A model generated the notes under the pieces. It was not told where the DNA came from. It saw only the letters and a program-made list of their open reading frames with translations, and searched no databases. Below are positions 26,313 through 36,101 of a stretch of 64,000 nucleotides of DNA, piece after piece. Each line of letters begins with the position of its first letter. Position 1 is the first letter of the stretch. This stretch comes from Actinomadura sp. NBRC 104425 (GTDB lineage Bacteria > Actinomycetota > Actinomycetes > Streptosporangiales > Streptosporangiaceae). The translations under genes and the position numbers were made by a program. The stretch is taken from NCBI RefSeq assembly GCF_030269545.1, contig NZ_BSTN01000008.1, positions 1 to 64,000 on the forward strand, given 5' to 3'.

Positions 26313-27448
26313 GTCTGCCTCCCGGTGCCGGCGGCCTCGCGGTCGTCCCCGGCGGGCCCGCCCGCCGCGTCGCCGGTGCCGGAGGCGGCGGCGTCGGCCG
26401 CGGGGGCGCCGGTGTCGCGCGAGCGGGGTCCACGCAGGTTGCGCAGGTGCTCGGCGGCGACGGCGGCCAGGATCAGCACGCCGGTGAGGATCTGCAGCCA
26501 GAACGGGTCGATGCCCAGCAGCGTGCCGCCGTTGTCCAGCAGGCCGACCACCAGCGCGCCGACCAGCGCGCCCAGCGCCGTGCCGCGCGCTCCGAACAGG
26601 CTGGCCCCGCCGATGACGCAGGCCGCGATGGCCTGCAGTTCGTACCCGGTGCCAGCGGTCGGCACGCCGTTGCCGAGCCGGGACGCCAGCAGCAACCCGG
26701 CCAGGGCCGCCAGCGTGCCGCACAGCGTGTAGGCGGTGATCTGCACGGCGCGCACCGGCACGCCGGTGAGCCGGGCGGACTCGGCGTTGGACCCGACCGC
26801 GTACACGTACCGGCCCCAGACGGTGCGGCGCAGGAACACCCCCACCAGCACCGTGATGATCAGCATCAGCCAGGTCAGGTTGGCGATGCCGAGCACGGTG
26901 CCGCCAGCGAGCTCGGAGAACCCGTCCGGCAGCGGCTGGATGGTGCGCCCGCCGGTGAGCAGCAGGGTCGCGCCGCGGGCGATGCCCATCATGCCGAGCG
27001 TGACGATGAACGGGGGCAGCCGCACCGCCGCCACCAGCACGCCGTTGACCAGCCCGGCGAGCGCGCCGACGGCCAGCGCCAGCAGCGCCGCCCACAGCAC
27101 GTGCGCGCCGCCGGTGGTGGCGAACACCGCCTTGGCGGCCACCACGCCGGACAGGCCGACCACCGACCCGACCGACAGGTCGATGCCCGCGGTCAGGATG
27201 ACCAGCAGCTGCGCCACGGCGAGGATGGCGTAGATGGACACCTGGCGGCCGAGGTTGTCCAGGTTGGTCCCGGTGAGGAACACGTCGGTGGACAGGCTGA
27301 GCGCGAAGCCCAGGAGCAGCAGCATCCCGATGCCGCCGAACCCTTTGTTGAACAGCTGCCCCAGCCGCAGGATCTCGCTGTCGTCGGGCTCGCGGCGGGC
27401 GGCGCCGCGGCCGCGTCCCTGCCGGGGCGCCGTGGTGACATCGGTCAT
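26309..27448 (-). CDS. Ribose-type (CUT2) ABC transporter permease
   Basis: A 379-residue inner-membrane permease with about ten helices. The conserved QLLVILTAGIDLSVGSVVGLSG and RLPPFIVTLGMMGIARGATLL blocks of the RbsC family are present, and AACVIGGASLFGARGTALGALVG in the C-terminal half contains the ATPase-coupling region. An unusual Gly/Ala/Asp-rich cytoplasmic tail of about 45 residues follows the last helix. Overlaps of 4 bases with the ATPase upstream and the kinase downstream tie import to phosphorylation. Confidence 0.93.
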   Translation of the reverse strand: MTDVTTAPRQGRGRGAARREPDDSEILRLGQLFNKGFGGIGMLLLLGFALSLSTDVFLTGTNLDNLGRQVSIYAILAVAQLLVILTAGIDLSVGSVVGLSGVVAAKAVFATTGGAHVLWAALLALAVGALAGLVNGVLVAAVRLPPFIVTLGMMGIARGATLLLTGGRTIQPLPDGFSELAGGTVLGIANLTWLMLIITVLVGVFLRRTVWGRYVYAVGSNAESARLTGVPVRAVQITAYTLCGTLAALAGLLLASRLGNGVPTAGTGYELQAIAACVIGGASLFGARGTALGALVGALVVGLLDNGGTLLGIDPFWLQILTGVLILAAVAAEHLRNLRGPRSRDTGAPAADAAASGTGDAAGGPAGDDREAAGTGRQT

Positions 27449-29046
27449 GAGGACTCCACAGTCTTGACGTCGTGCCGCTGCCGTGCCGCGGCGGATGGGG
27501 CGGACGGCGGAGCCGCGACGCGGTCGGCTCCGCGCGGGCTGGCCAGCGCCAGCACCTTCTCCTCGGTGGCCTCGGCGGCGGGCAGATCGGCGACCAGGCG
27601 GCGTTCGCGGACGACCACCACGCGGTCGCACAGGCCCAGCAGCTCGGGCAGGTAGGACGAGACGACCACGATGGCCAGGCCGGCCGCGGCCAGGTCGGCG
27701 ATGATGCGGTAGATGTCGGCCTTGGCGCCGACGTCCACGCCCTTGGTGGGCTCGTCGAGCAGCAGGACCTTGGCGCCCAGCGCCCGCCAGCGGGCGATCA
27801 GCACCTTCTGCTGGTTGCCGCCCGACAGCGAGGACACCGGGTCGCCCCAGTCGCCGAACCGCAGCCGCAGCCCGTCGGCGGCCTGCTCGACGTGCCGGCG
27901 CAGGCGCGGCCCGTGCACCAGCCCGCGCACCCCGGCGGTGCGCCAGCTGGCGATCGCGATGTTCTCCTCGATGCTCAGCTCGGGCAGCAGCCCGGACTCC
28001 TTGCGGTCCTCGGTGAGCAGCCCGATGCCGCGCCGGGCCGCCTTGCGGGTGGACCCGCGGGGCACGGGGCGGCCGTCCAGCAGCACCCGCCCCTCGGTGA
28101 CCGGGTCGGCGCCGAACACCGCGCGCAGCAGCTCGCTGCGGCCCGAGCCGAGCAGCCCGGCCAGGCCGACGATCTCGCCCGCGCGCACCGACAGGTCCAC
28201 CGGCTCGGGGAAGCCCACCGGGCGCAGCCCGCGCAGCTCCAGCCGGGCCTGCCCGTCGCCGCGGGGCTCCTCGCGCGGCCCCGGGTACAGGTTGGTGATC
28301 GTCCGGCCGACCATCGCCGCGATCAGCGAGTCCTCGTCGAAGTCGGCCATCGGCCGGGTGACCACGTGGGCGCCGTCGCGCAGCACCGTCACGGTGTCGC
28401 CGATGGCGAACATCTCCTCCATGCGGTGCGTGACGTACAGGACGGCGACGCCCTCGTCCCGCAGCGCCCCGACCCGCTCCAGCAGCGCCTCCCCCTCCTC
28501 GGCGGACAGCGCGGTGGTGGGCTCGTCGAAGATGACGACCTTGGCGTCCCGCGACAGCACCCGCGCGATCTCCACCAGCTGACGGGTGGCGGTGGGCAGC
28601 TCGCCGACCGTCCGGGACAGGTCGAGGTCGGCGAGGCCGACACGCTCCAGCATGGCGCGGGCGGCGGCGCTGCGGCGGCGCCGGTCGACGAACCCGGCGC
28701 GGGACGGGAACGCCCCCATGCACAGGTTGTCGGCGACCGTGAGGTCGTTGAGCAGGCTGAGCTCCTGGTAGACGACGCCGACGCCGGCGGCGCGCGCCTC
28801 GGCCGGGGTGAGCCCGCGGCGCATGCCGCGGCCCTCGATGACGTAGTCGCCCGCGTCCCGCTGCACCGCGCCGGTGAGGATCTTGATGAGGGTGGACTTG
28901 CCGGCGCCGTTCTCCCCGGCCAGGCAGTGCACGGTGCCGGGGTGCAGGTCCAGGTGCACGCCGGACAGCGCGCGGACGGGCCCGTAGCTCTTGCTGACCC
29001 CGCGCAGGCTCAGCACCGGCGCGGTGCCGCCGCCGGGGTCGCTCAC
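27445..29046 (-). CDS. Ribose-type (CUT2) ABC transporter ATP-binding protein
   Basis: A 533-residue double ATPase. The first domain has GENGAGKST, the degenerate signature LPTATRQLVEIAR and Walker B VVIFDEPTTALS. The second has a degenerate Walker A (GLLGSGRSELLRAVFG), signature LSGGNQQKV, and Walker B VLLLDEPTKGVDVG. The asymmetry is normal for RbsA/MglA proteins. A Ser/Pro/Ala-rich tail ends the protein. GTG start overlapping the binding-protein gene by 4 bases. Confidence 0.95.
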   Translation of the reverse strand: MSDPGGGTAPVLSLRGVSKSYGPVRALSGVHLDLHPGTVHCLAGENGAGKSTLIKILTGAVQRDAGDYVIEGRGMRRGLTPAEARAAGVGVVYQELSLLNDLTVADNLCMGAFPSRAGFVDRRRRSAAARAMLERVGLADLDLSRTVGELPTATRQLVEIARVLSRDAKVVIFDEPTTALSAEEGEALLERVGALRDEGVAVLYVTHRMEEMFAIGDTVTVLRDGAHVVTRPMADFDEDSLIAAMVGRTITNLYPGPREEPRGDGQARLELRGLRPVGFPEPVDLSVRAGEIVGLAGLLGSGRSELLRAVFGADPVTEGRVLLDGRPVPRGSTRKAARRGIGLLTEDRKESGLLPELSIEENIAIASWRTAGVRGLVHGPRLRRHVEQAADGLRLRFGDWGDPVSSLSGGNQQKVLIARWRALGAKVLLLDEPTKGVDVGAKADIYRIIADLAAAGLAIVVVSSYLPELLGLCDRVVVVRERRLVADLPAAEATEEKVLALASPRGADRVAAPPSAPSAAARQRHDVKTVESS

Positions 29047-30083
29047 TGCCCGTCCCCCTTGTCCTTCGGCGGGTTGAGCAGCTGGGCGTACTCGGGCTTG
29101 TCGACCATGGACTTGTCGATGAGCACGGCGCCCGGGTCCAGATTCACCGGCGGGGTGCTGCCGCGCACCGCCATCCCGGCCTCGACGACGCCCTGGTAGC
29201 CGAAGAAGAACGGGTTCTGCACGACGATCGCGCTGAGCGTGCCCGCGCGCACCCCGTCCACCTCGGCCGGGTCGGAGTCGAACGCGACCGCCACCACGCG
29301 GCCCGCGGCGTTCTTCTCCTTGATGGCGCGGGCGGCGCCGGTGCCGGAGGTGTTGTTGTCGGCGAACACGCCGACCACGTCCGGGCGGCTGCTCAGCACG
29401 TCGCCGACCTGTCCGACGGCCTTGTTGAGGTCGTTGTCGTTGACGAGGGTCTGCACGACCTCGGCCTTGGGGCAGTCCTTGGCCAGCCCCTCCTTGAAGC
29501 CGGTGAACCGGTCGACCAGCACCTGCTGCCCCGACACCGAGCTCTCGTGCACGATCTTGCCGTCGGGCGCGCCCTTGCGCTTGAGCAGCTCGCACATGCG
29601 CTCGCCGGCCTGCTGCCCGGCCTTGATGTTGTCGGTGCCGATGAACCCGTCGTTGGCGGCGGTGATCGCGTTGTCCACGGTGACCACCTTGATGCCCTGC
29701 TTGCGGGCCCGCTCCACCACGCCGTTCAGCGCGGTGGAGGAGTTGGAGGCCAGGACGATCGCGTCGGCGCCGCGGGAGATGGAGTTCTCCACCAGCTTGA
29801 CCTGGCCGTCGATGTCGGTCTCGGACGTCGGACCGAACAGGCCGAGCCGGATGCCGTGGTCCTGCCCGGCCTTCCTGGCTCCGGCCAGCATCGACTGCCA
29901 GAACTCCGAGTCGGTCGCCTTGGTGATGACGTCGATCTTGGTTCCGGCCACGGCGCTGGTTCCGGAACCCGGCCCGGCGTCCTCGCCGCCGAAGGCGACC
30001 TTGCCCGCGGTGACGCCGGCGCCGATCGCGACGACGGCGATCGCGGCGGCGACTCCGGGGGACACATAGCGGATGCGCGCCAT
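29043..30083 (-). CDS. Ribose-type sugar-binding protein, no lipobox
   Basis: A 346-residue periplasmic-binding-protein fold (peripla_BP_4): TKIDVITKATDSEFWQSMLAGARKAG, then ADAIVLASNSSTALN, VVTVDNAI and GVFADNNTSGTGAARAI line the two lobes. It is the extracytoplasmic receptor of the importer. The N-terminus is a single hydrophobic stretch AAAIAVVAIGAGVTAG with no cysteine, so unlike most Gram-positive receptors it cannot be a standard lipoprotein; it may stay anchored by an uncleaved helix. It lies 98 bases after the cupin isomerase gene. Confidence 0.93.
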   Translation of the reverse strand: MARIRYVSPGVAAAIAVVAIGAGVTAGKVAFGGEDAGPGSGTSAVAGTKIDVITKATDSEFWQSMLAGARKAGQDHGIRLGLFGPTSETDIDGQVKLVENSISRGADAIVLASNSSTALNGVVERARKQGIKVVTVDNAITAANDGFIGTDNIKAGQQAGERMCELLKRKGAPDGKIVHESSVSGQQVLVDRFTGFKEGLAKDCPKAEVVQTLVNDNDLNKAVGQVGDVLSSRPDVVGVFADNNTSGTGAARAIKEKNAAGRVVAVAFDSDPAEVDGVRAGTLSAIVVQNPFFFGYQGVVEAGMAVRGSTPPVNLDPGAVLIDKSMVDKPEYAQLLNPPKDKGDGQ

Positions 30084-30181
30084 TTACGCTCCTCAGGGGT
30101 GGGATGGGGACGGGACCGGGCGGTGTGCGGCCCGGCCCGGAGGGCGGGGGGATGTTTCGGCGGGGCCCCGGTCGGGTCAGG

Positions 30182-30739
30182 TCAGAACGGGCGCAGCCGC
30201 GGGCCGTCGGCTCCGCTCAGCACGCGGTAGCCCATGCCGTTGCGCAGCACCCAGTCGTAGTCGTGGCCCGCGTCACCGGGGTAGACGGCCAGGAAGCGGT
30301 ACGGCTCGTCGCCGGTGTTGACGCTGCGGTGCGCCCAGCCGGGCGGGATGTAGCCGATGGTGCCTCGCTCCATCGGGATCCACTCCGGCTTGTCGCCGTC
30401 GAACAGCAGCAGCCCGCCGACGCCGGACAGGCCCAGGTAGATCTCGCCGCGGGGCCGCGGGTGGATGTGCCCCTTGGTCATGTGGAACTCGCCGCCGACC
30501 TGACCCGGGTAGATCGTGGTGATCGACTGGGGCAGCTCGCCCTCGGTCTCGGGGACCGGCGACGAGGCGACCTCGTAGACCACCGGGTCCTCGGCCAGGG
30601 CGGCCTCCCAGGCGGCGGTGTCGGCGAACAGTCCCCGCAGGTCCGACATGCGGCGGGTCAGCACCGGGCCGGACGGATCCATCCGGGCGTCGAAGGTGAT
30701 CCGCATCGGGGGGACGGGCGGGGTGGCGAACGGCGGCAA
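30182..30739 (-). CDS. Cupin-type phosphoglucose isomerase-like protein
   Basis: A 185-residue cupin of the archaeal-type glucose-6-phosphate isomerase family (PF06560). The metal site is visible as H-x-H...E in FHMTKGHIHPRPRGEIYLG and the later His in YIPPGWAHRSVN. TTG 30739 is chosen because AAGGAGG stands six bases upstream; an internal ATG at MRITFD is less well placed. As the first gene of the operon it is likely to isomerise an aldose or ketose (phosphate); the presence of a distinct core glycolytic isomerase elsewhere is assumed, not seen. Confidence 0.9.
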   Translation of the reverse strand: MPPFATPPVPPMRITFDARMDPSGPVLTRRMSDLRGLFADTAAWEAALAEDPVVYEVASSPVPETEGELPQSITTIYPGQVGGEFHMTKGHIHPRPRGEIYLGLSGVGGLLLFDGDKPEWIPMERGTIGYIPPGWAHRSVNTGDEPYRFLAVYPGDAGHDYDWVLRNGMGYRVLSGADGPRLRPF

Positions 30740-30775
30740 GGACGACCTCCTTCGTCTCGGTAGGGGATACTGTCG

Positions 30776-30796
30776 TCCTGTAATGACAGGATGTCA
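30776..30796. promoter_or_regulatory. Operator-like site upstream of the carbohydrate operon
   Basis: TCCTGTAATGACAGGA (30776-30791) is a perfect inverted repeat, overlapping the 14-mer ATGACAGGATGTCA (30783-30796). A near-identical 14-mer, ATGACAGGCGGTCA, stands just upstream of the GntR start (31664-31677). It lies 37-57 bases before the cupin start codon, a typical operator position. Recognition by the adjacent GntR/HutC protein is inferred. Confidence 0.65.
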
Positions 30797-30842
30797 AGCG
30801 GAAAGCCCAGGTGAGATCCCGGGCGAGGGATGTCCGAGGGGG

Positions 30843-31652
30843 TCAGCGGTCGTCGTGCACGAGCATGTTGGGCACGGCGCCCTGCCGCTCGCGGTGCCGC
30901 CGCAGGCTCACCTGGAACCGGCTGCGGTCGCCCCGGTGGTAGGCGACGAAGAACTCCACGGGACGCCCGGTCACGTCCCAGGCGGTGCTGTGCAGCAGCA
31001 GGACGGGGTCGCGCGGGCGCAGCCCCAGCGCCTCGGCGATGGCCGGAGCCGCCGGCACGGCCTCGACGAACCGCCGCCCGTGGTCCAGCTCCACGCCGTA
31101 CTTGCCCTCCAGGACGCCGTACAGCGACTGCTCGGTGAAGTCCTCCTCCAGCAGGCCCGGCGCGATGTCCGCGGGCAGGTAGGTGCGGGTCAGCACCCAC
31201 GGCTCCCCGCCCACGTACCGCAGCCGCTCCAGGTGGACCACCGGCTCGCCCTCGTCCAGCTCCAGCGCGGCGGCGACCTCGGCGGGCGCGGGGACCGGGG
31301 AGAACGCCAGCACCCGGCTGCGCAGCACCTCCCCGCGCGCCTGGACGTCCTCGTACAGCCCGGTCAGCGACTGGAACAGCGCCTCGTCGGTCTTGCGCGC
31401 GGCGGCGAACGTGCCCTGGCCCTTGCGGCGGACGATCCGCCCGTCGGCCTCCAGCTCGTCCAGGGCCTGCCGGACCACCGTCCGGGACACGCCGTACTCC
31501 TCGCACAGCGCCATCTCGCCCGGCAGCCTGCCGCCCGGCTCGATCTCGGTCTCCAGCCGCTCGACCAGCAGCTGCTTGAGCTGTGCGTAGAACGGCAACG
31601 GCGAACGGCGATCGATTCGGCCCCCAACCATGCGCCCCAGTATCGCACGCAT
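30843..31652 (-). CDS. GntR-family (HutC/UTRA) transcriptional regulator
   Basis: A 269-residue regulator. The N-terminal winged helix covers residues 20-85 (PFYAQLKQLL, then LPGEMALCEEYGVSRTVVRQALDELEADGRIVRRKGQGTF). A UTRA ligand domain follows (about 105-250) with VHLERLRYVGGEPWVLTRTYLP and GVELDHGRRFVEAV. ATG 31652 gives the family N-terminus; ATG 31631 is possible, and neither has a strong RBS. Encoded immediately upstream of the operon on the same strand, it probably represses both itself and the operon, released by the sugar or its phosphate. Confidence 0.9.
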   Translation of the reverse strand: MRAILGRMVGGRIDRRSPLPFYAQLKQLLVERLETEIEPGGRLPGEMALCEEYGVSRTVVRQALDELEADGRIVRRKGQGTFAAARKTDEALFQSLTGLYEDVQARGEVLRSRVLAFSPVPAPAEVAAALELDEGEPVVHLERLRYVGGEPWVLTRTYLPADIAPGLLEEDFTEQSLYGVLEGKYGVELDHGRRFVEAVPAAPAIAEALGLRPRDPVLLLHSTAWDVTGRPVEFFVAYHRGDRSRFQVSLRRHRERQGAVPNMLVHDDR

Positions 31653-31663
31653 GTCATATCAGG

Positions 31664-31677
31664 ATGACAGGCGGTCA
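31664..31677. promoter_or_regulatory. Second copy of the GntR operator-like motif
   Basis: ATGACAGGCGGTCA differs at two central positions from the copy in front of the operon (30783-30796). It sits 12 bases upstream of the regulator's start codon, consistent with autoregulation. Confidence 0.6.
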
Positions 31678-31845
31678 TCTGACGGTGAAAACCCGGCCGG
31701 TCCGGGGCGCAGCGTCGTCGCAGAAGGCCTAGGAGTCCGACCGGGCGGCGGAAGACGCGAGGCCGGGCCGGGAAGGCCGGTCGGTCATCTCACGGACCGG
31801 CGGGCGGGATCGCCGGTCGCGCGCCGTGCCCTCCGGGCCGGCCGG

Positions 31846-33003
31846 TCACCCGGCGGCGTCGGGCCAGCCCGGGGGAAGCAGGGACGCGGGGGTGCCCATG
31901 GCCAGGCGGAGGCGTTCGGCGAAGCTCTCGTGCAGCAGCGGACCCCACGAGTAGCCGCTGGGCACGCGGACCGCTCGGCCGATCAGCTCGTGGGTCTCGC
32001 CGGGCCGCTGCTCGGCAGGATCGTCGGCGTACCGGACGGCCAGCAGCGAGTACATGTGGTCCAGGGCGCCGAACGCCTCACCGGCCACGGCGGGCAGCGT
32101 GCCGTCCGAGACCGCCTGCTCCAGCACCGGCTCCCACCACAGGTTCTCGGGGTCGGCGTCCTCGTCGTCGCCGCCGAAGTCGCGGCGCAGCCGGGCGCGG
32201 ACCTGCGCGGCGACGCCCGGGTCGGCCAGGCCGCGCCGCCACACCTCCCGGCTCTCGGCGCCGCGCCCCCGCAGCGGCAGGGTGCGGGCCAGCAGCTCGA
32301 TCGCCAGCGGCCCGGCCTCGGGGTCCACGGCGTCCTCCTCGCCGCCGAGGGCGGCGGTGAACGCGCCGATGGCCTGGTCGAGGTAGGCGATGCCGAGCGC
32401 CACCGCCAGCCGCGCGTAGGCGTGCGGCGCGCTGTCGCGGTCGACCAGGCGCAGGCCCGCGGTCAGCACGCGCTGCGCGCGGGCGGGCTCGCCGCGCTCC
32501 AGCAGCCGCTGCGCCAGGTCGTGGGCCGCCAGCGGGCCGTACTCGGGGTCGCCGGTGGCGATGGCCTGCTCCCAGCGTTCGCGGGCGGTGTCGAAGTCGC
32601 CCGCGTCGTCGGCCAGCCGCGCCAGCGCCAGGTGCGCCGGGGGCAGGTAGGCGGGGTTGCCGAAGTCGACGACGACCTGCCAGGCGGCCCCGGCCTGCTC
32701 GTACTCCCCGGCGCGCTCGTGGGTGAGCGCCAGGTGGTAGGCGGCGCGCGGCCCGTACTCGGGGTCCCCGGCGGCGATGGCGGCGCGGTCGGCCTCGCGG
32801 GCGCCGGCCACGTCCCCGGCGTCGTCGAGCACCACGGCCAGGCCGAGCGCGGCACGGGCCCGGACGGGGGTGTCGCCGAGCGCCAGGACCTGCTCGAACA
32901 GGTCGGCGGCGCGGTCGAGCTCGCCGTCCTCGGCGAGCCGCCGGGCCTCCTCGCACAGGTGCTCCGGGGTGTCGCCGGGGGGCGGGGCCGAGGTGTCGCT
33001 CAT
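31846..33003 (-). CDS. TPR-repeat protein
   Basis: A 385-residue soluble protein built from helical TPR/Sel1-like repeats through roughly residues 10-215. Recurring elements are the A-x-LFEQVLALG, AADRAAIAAGDPEYGPRAAYHLA and WEQAIATGDPEYGPLAAHDLA segments, with a period of 35-37 residues. The C-terminal third is non-repetitive and ends in LLPPGWPDAAG. No enzymatic motif is present. TPR proteins scaffold protein-protein contacts; the partner is unknown. It stands alone between the sugar operon and gcvP. Confidence 0.85.
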   Translation of the reverse strand: MSDTSAPPPGDTPEHLCEEARRLAEDGELDRAADLFEQVLALGDTPVRARAALGLAVVLDDAGDVAGAREADRAAIAAGDPEYGPRAAYHLALTHERAGEYEQAGAAWQVVVDFGNPAYLPPAHLALARLADDAGDFDTARERWEQAIATGDPEYGPLAAHDLAQRLLERGEPARAQRVLTAGLRLVDRDSAPHAYARLAVALGIAYLDQAIGAFTAALGGEEDAVDPEAGPLAIELLARTLPLRGRGAESREVWRRGLADPGVAAQVRARLRRDFGGDDEDADPENLWWEPVLEQAVSDGTLPAVAGEAFGALDHMYSLLAVRYADDPAEQRPGETHELIGRAVRVPSGYSWGPLLHESFAERLRLAMGTPASLLPPGWPDAAG

Positions 33004-33156
33004 AGGGTGCCCAGCCTATCGAGCCGCCGCCCGCCGGAACCGGGACGACACGAAAACCGACGGGCTTGATCATCGGTGTCCGCGCCGTCCCGCGGCGCGC
33101 CCCGCACCCGCCCCCGGCGGGCCGGGCGGGGCGCCGCTCCGGCCGGTCCGCTCCGG

Positions 33157-36030
33157 TCAGTCCTCGAACGCCTCCGGCGGCGGGCAGGAGCACACCAGGT
33201 TGCGGTCGCCGTACGCCTGGTCGATGCGGCGCACCGGCGGCCAGTACTTGCCCTCGCGCAGCGACGGCACCGGGTAGGCGGCCTCCTCGCGCGAGTAGGC
33301 GTGCTTCCAGTCCTCGGTGATCAGGCACGCGGCGGTGTGCGGGGCGTTCTTCAGCGGGTTGTCGGCGCGGTCGTAGGAGCCGTCGGCGACGCGCTGGATC
33401 TCCCGGCGGATCTCGATCATCGCGTCGCAGAACCGGTCCAGCTCGGCCAGGTCCTCGCTCTCGGTGGGCTCGATCATCAGCGTGCCGGCCACCGGGAACG
33501 CCAGGGTCGGCGCGTGGAACCCGTAGTCGATCAGCCGCTTGGCCACGTCCTCGGCGGTGATCCCGGTCTCCTTGGTGATCTTGCGGAGGTCGGCGATGCA
33601 CTCGTGCGCGACCAGCCCGTTGCGGCCGGTGTACAGGATCGGGTAGTGCGGGGCCAGCCGCCGGGCCACGTAGTTGGCGGCGATGATGGCGCCCTCGGTG
33701 GCGGCGCGCAGCCCGTCGGCGCCCATCATCGCGATGTAGGCCCAGGAGATCGGCAGGATGCCCGCCGACCCCCACGGCGCCGCCGAGACCGGCCCGCCGC
33801 CGGCGGGGCCCGCCTCGGGGCGCAGCGGGTGGCCGGGCAGGAACGGCACCAGGTGCTCGCGCACGCCGACCGGGCCGACGCCCGGCCCGCCGCCGCCGTG
33901 CGGGATGCAGAACGTCTTGTGCAGGTTCAGGTGCGACACGTCGGAGCCGAACTCCCCGGGCCGGGCCAGCCCGACCAGCGCGTTGAGGTTGGCGCCGTCG
34001 ACGTACACCTGGCCGCCCGCCTCGTGCACGGCCGCGCACACCTCGGTGATGGTCTCCTCGAACACCCCGTGGGTGGACGGGTAGGTCACCATGATCGCGG
34101 CCAGCTCGGCTCGGTGCTTGGCGATCTTGGCGTGCAGGTCGTCCAGGTCGATGTTGCCGCGGTCGTCGCACGCGACGACGACCACCCGCATCCCGGCCAT
34201 GACGGCGCTGGCGGCGTTGGTGCCGTGCGCCGACGACGGGATCAGGCACACGGTGCGGTGCCCCTCGCCGCGGGAGGCGTGGTAGCCGCGGATGGCCAGC
34301 AGCCCGGCCAGCTCGCCCTGCGACCCGGCGTTGGGCTGCACCGACACCTTGGCGTACCCGGTGATCTCGGCGAGCCGCTCCTCCAGCTCGGCGATCAGCT
34401 CCAGGTATCCGGCGGCCTGGTCGGCCGGCGCGAACGGGTGGATGTCCGCGAACTCCGGCCAGGTGATCGGCTCCATCTCGGTGGTCGCGTTCAGCTTCAT
34501 CGTGCAGGAGCCGAGCGGGATCATCGACCGGTCCAGCGCGATGTCCTTGTCCTGCAGGCGGCGCAGGTAGCGCAGCATCGCCGTCTCGGAGCGGTGCGCG
34601 TGGAACACCGGGTGGGTCAGGTACGGGCTCTCGCGGCGCAGCCGCTCGGGGAACGCGTCGGCCGGGTCGTCGTCGAGCGCCGGGTCCACGCCGAACGCCT
34701 CCAGGACGGCGGCGACGTGCTCGGGCAGCGTGGTCTCGTCGCAGGCGATCCCGACGTGGTCGGCGTCGGCGCGGCGCAGGTTGATCCCCCGCTCGAGGGC
34801 GGCGGCCACGACCCGGTCGGCACGGCCGGGCACGCGGGCCAGCACGGTGTCGAAGAACGCCTCGTGCACCACCTCGACGCCGCCGCGCCGCAGCGCGGCG
34901 GCGAGCGCGGCGGCGCGGCGGTGCACCCGCTGGGCGATCGCCGCCAGCCCTTCCGGCCCGTGGTACACCGCGTACATGCCGGCCATCACGGCCAGCAGCA
35001 CCTGGGCGGTGCAGATGTTGCTGGTGGCCTTCTCACGGCGGATGTGCTGCTCGCGGGTCTGCAGGGCCAGCCGGTAGGCGGTGGCGCCGTCGGCGTCCAC
35101 CGACACCCCCACCAGGCGGCCGGGCAGCTGCCGCTGCAGCCCGTCGCGCACGGCCAGGTAGCCGGCGTGCGGGCCGCCGAACCCGTACGGCACGCCGAAC
35201 CGCTGCGCCGACCCGACCGCGATGTCGGCGCCGGACTCGCCGGGCGGCCGCAGCAGCGTCAGCGCGAGCAGGTCGGCGGCCACCACGACCTGGGCGCCGC
35301 GCGCGTGGGCCTGCTCGGCGACCGGCGCCAGGTCCCGCACGGCGCCCGACGCGCCCGGGTACTGCAGCAGGACGCCGAAGAAGTCGCCGTCCGGCAGCCC
35401 GCCGGACAGGTCGGCGGTGACCACCTCGATGCCCAGCGGGACGGCGCGGGTGCGGATCACCTCGATGGTCTGCGGCAGCGCGTCGGCGTCCACCAGGAAC
35501 GTGCCGGGCTCCTTGCGCTTGGACGCGCGGTGCGCCAGGGCCATGGCCTCGGCGGCGGCGGTGCCCTCGTCCAGCATGGAGGCGTTGGCGACCGGCAGCC
35601 CGGTCAGGTCGGCGACCACGGTCTGGAAGTTCAGCAGCGCCTCGAGGCGGCCCTGGGAGATCTCCGGCTGGTAGGGCGTGTAGGCGGTGTACCAGCCGGG
35701 GTTCTCCAGCACGTTCCGCTTGATCACGCCGGGGGTGACCGTGCCGTGGTAGCCCAGGCCGATCATGGAGGTGAGCACGGTGTTGCGGCTCGCCAGCTCG
35801 CGCAGCCGGGCCAGCGCCGCGGTCTCGCTGAGGGCGGGCGGCAGGTCCAGCGGGCGGGCGGTGCGGATCGCGGCGGGCACCGCGTCGTCGATCAGGGCCT
35901 CGGCCCCGGAGTAGCCGATGGCCGCCAGCATCCGGGCGTGCTCGTCCGGGGACGGCCCGATGTGCCGGTCGGCGAACCGGGTCGAAGGATGCTGCGGCGA
36001 CGCCACCGGGGCGAAGAACTGGCCGGTCAT
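33157..36030 (-). CDS. gcvP: Glycine dehydrogenase (decarboxylating), P-protein
   Basis: A 957-residue, full-length fused P-protein of the glycine cleavage system. It decarboxylates glycine and passes the aminomethyl group to lipoyl-GcvH. The N-terminal half opens [17 protein letters not shown], and the C-terminal half holds the PLP-lysine loop [21 protein letters not shown] (about residue 700). ATG lies behind GGAGG. Transcription comes from a promoter beyond a tandem glycine riboswitch in its leader, so the gene should be switched on by glycine. gcvT and gcvH, usual partners, are not in this window. Confidence 0.97.
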   Translation of the reverse strand: MTGQFFAPVASPQHPSTRFADRHIGPSPDEHARMLAAIGYSGAEALIDDAVPAAIRTARPLDLPPALSETAALARLRELASRNTVLTSMIGLGYHGTVTPGVIKRNVLENPGWYTAYTPYQPEISQGRLEALLNFQTVVADLTGLPVANASMLDEGTAAAEAMALAHRASKRKEPGTFLVDADALPQTIEVIRTRAVPLGIEVVTADLSGGLPDGDFFGVLLQYPGASGAVRDLAPVAEQAHARGAQVVVAADLLALTLLRPPGESGADIAVGSAQRFGVPYGFGGPHAGYLAVRDGLQRQLPGRLVGVSVDADGATAYRLALQTREQHIRREKATSNICTAQVLLAVMAGMYAVYHGPEGLAAIAQRVHRRAAALAAALRRGGVEVVHEAFFDTVLARVPGRADRVVAAALERGINLRRADADHVGIACDETTLPEHVAAVLEAFGVDPALDDDPADAFPERLRRESPYLTHPVFHAHRSETAMLRYLRRLQDKDIALDRSMIPLGSCTMKLNATTEMEPITWPEFADIHPFAPADQAAGYLELIAELEERLAEITGYAKVSVQPNAGSQGELAGLLAIRGYHASRGEGHRTVCLIPSSAHGTNAASAVMAGMRVVVVACDDRGNIDLDDLHAKIAKHRAELAAIMVTYPSTHGVFEETITEVCAAVHEAGGQVYVDGANLNALVGLARPGEFGSDVSHLNLHKTFCIPHGGGGPGVGPVGVREHLVPFLPGHPLRPEAGPAGGGPVSAAPWGSAGILPISWAYIAMMGADGLRAATEGAIIAANYVARRLAPHYPILYTGRNGLVAHECIADLRKITKETGITAEDVAKRLIDYGFHAPTLAFPVAGTLMIEPTESEDLAELDRFCDAMIEIRREIQRVADGSYDRADNPLKNAPHTAACLITEDWKHAYSREEAAYPVPSLREGKYWPPVRRIDQAYGDRNLVCSCPPPEAFED

Positions 36031-36101
36031 TGGGGATCCTCCTGGGCTGCTGCGGTCGCTCAGGGCGGCCGCCCGCCGCGCTGGCGCGGTCCGGCGACCG
36101 G

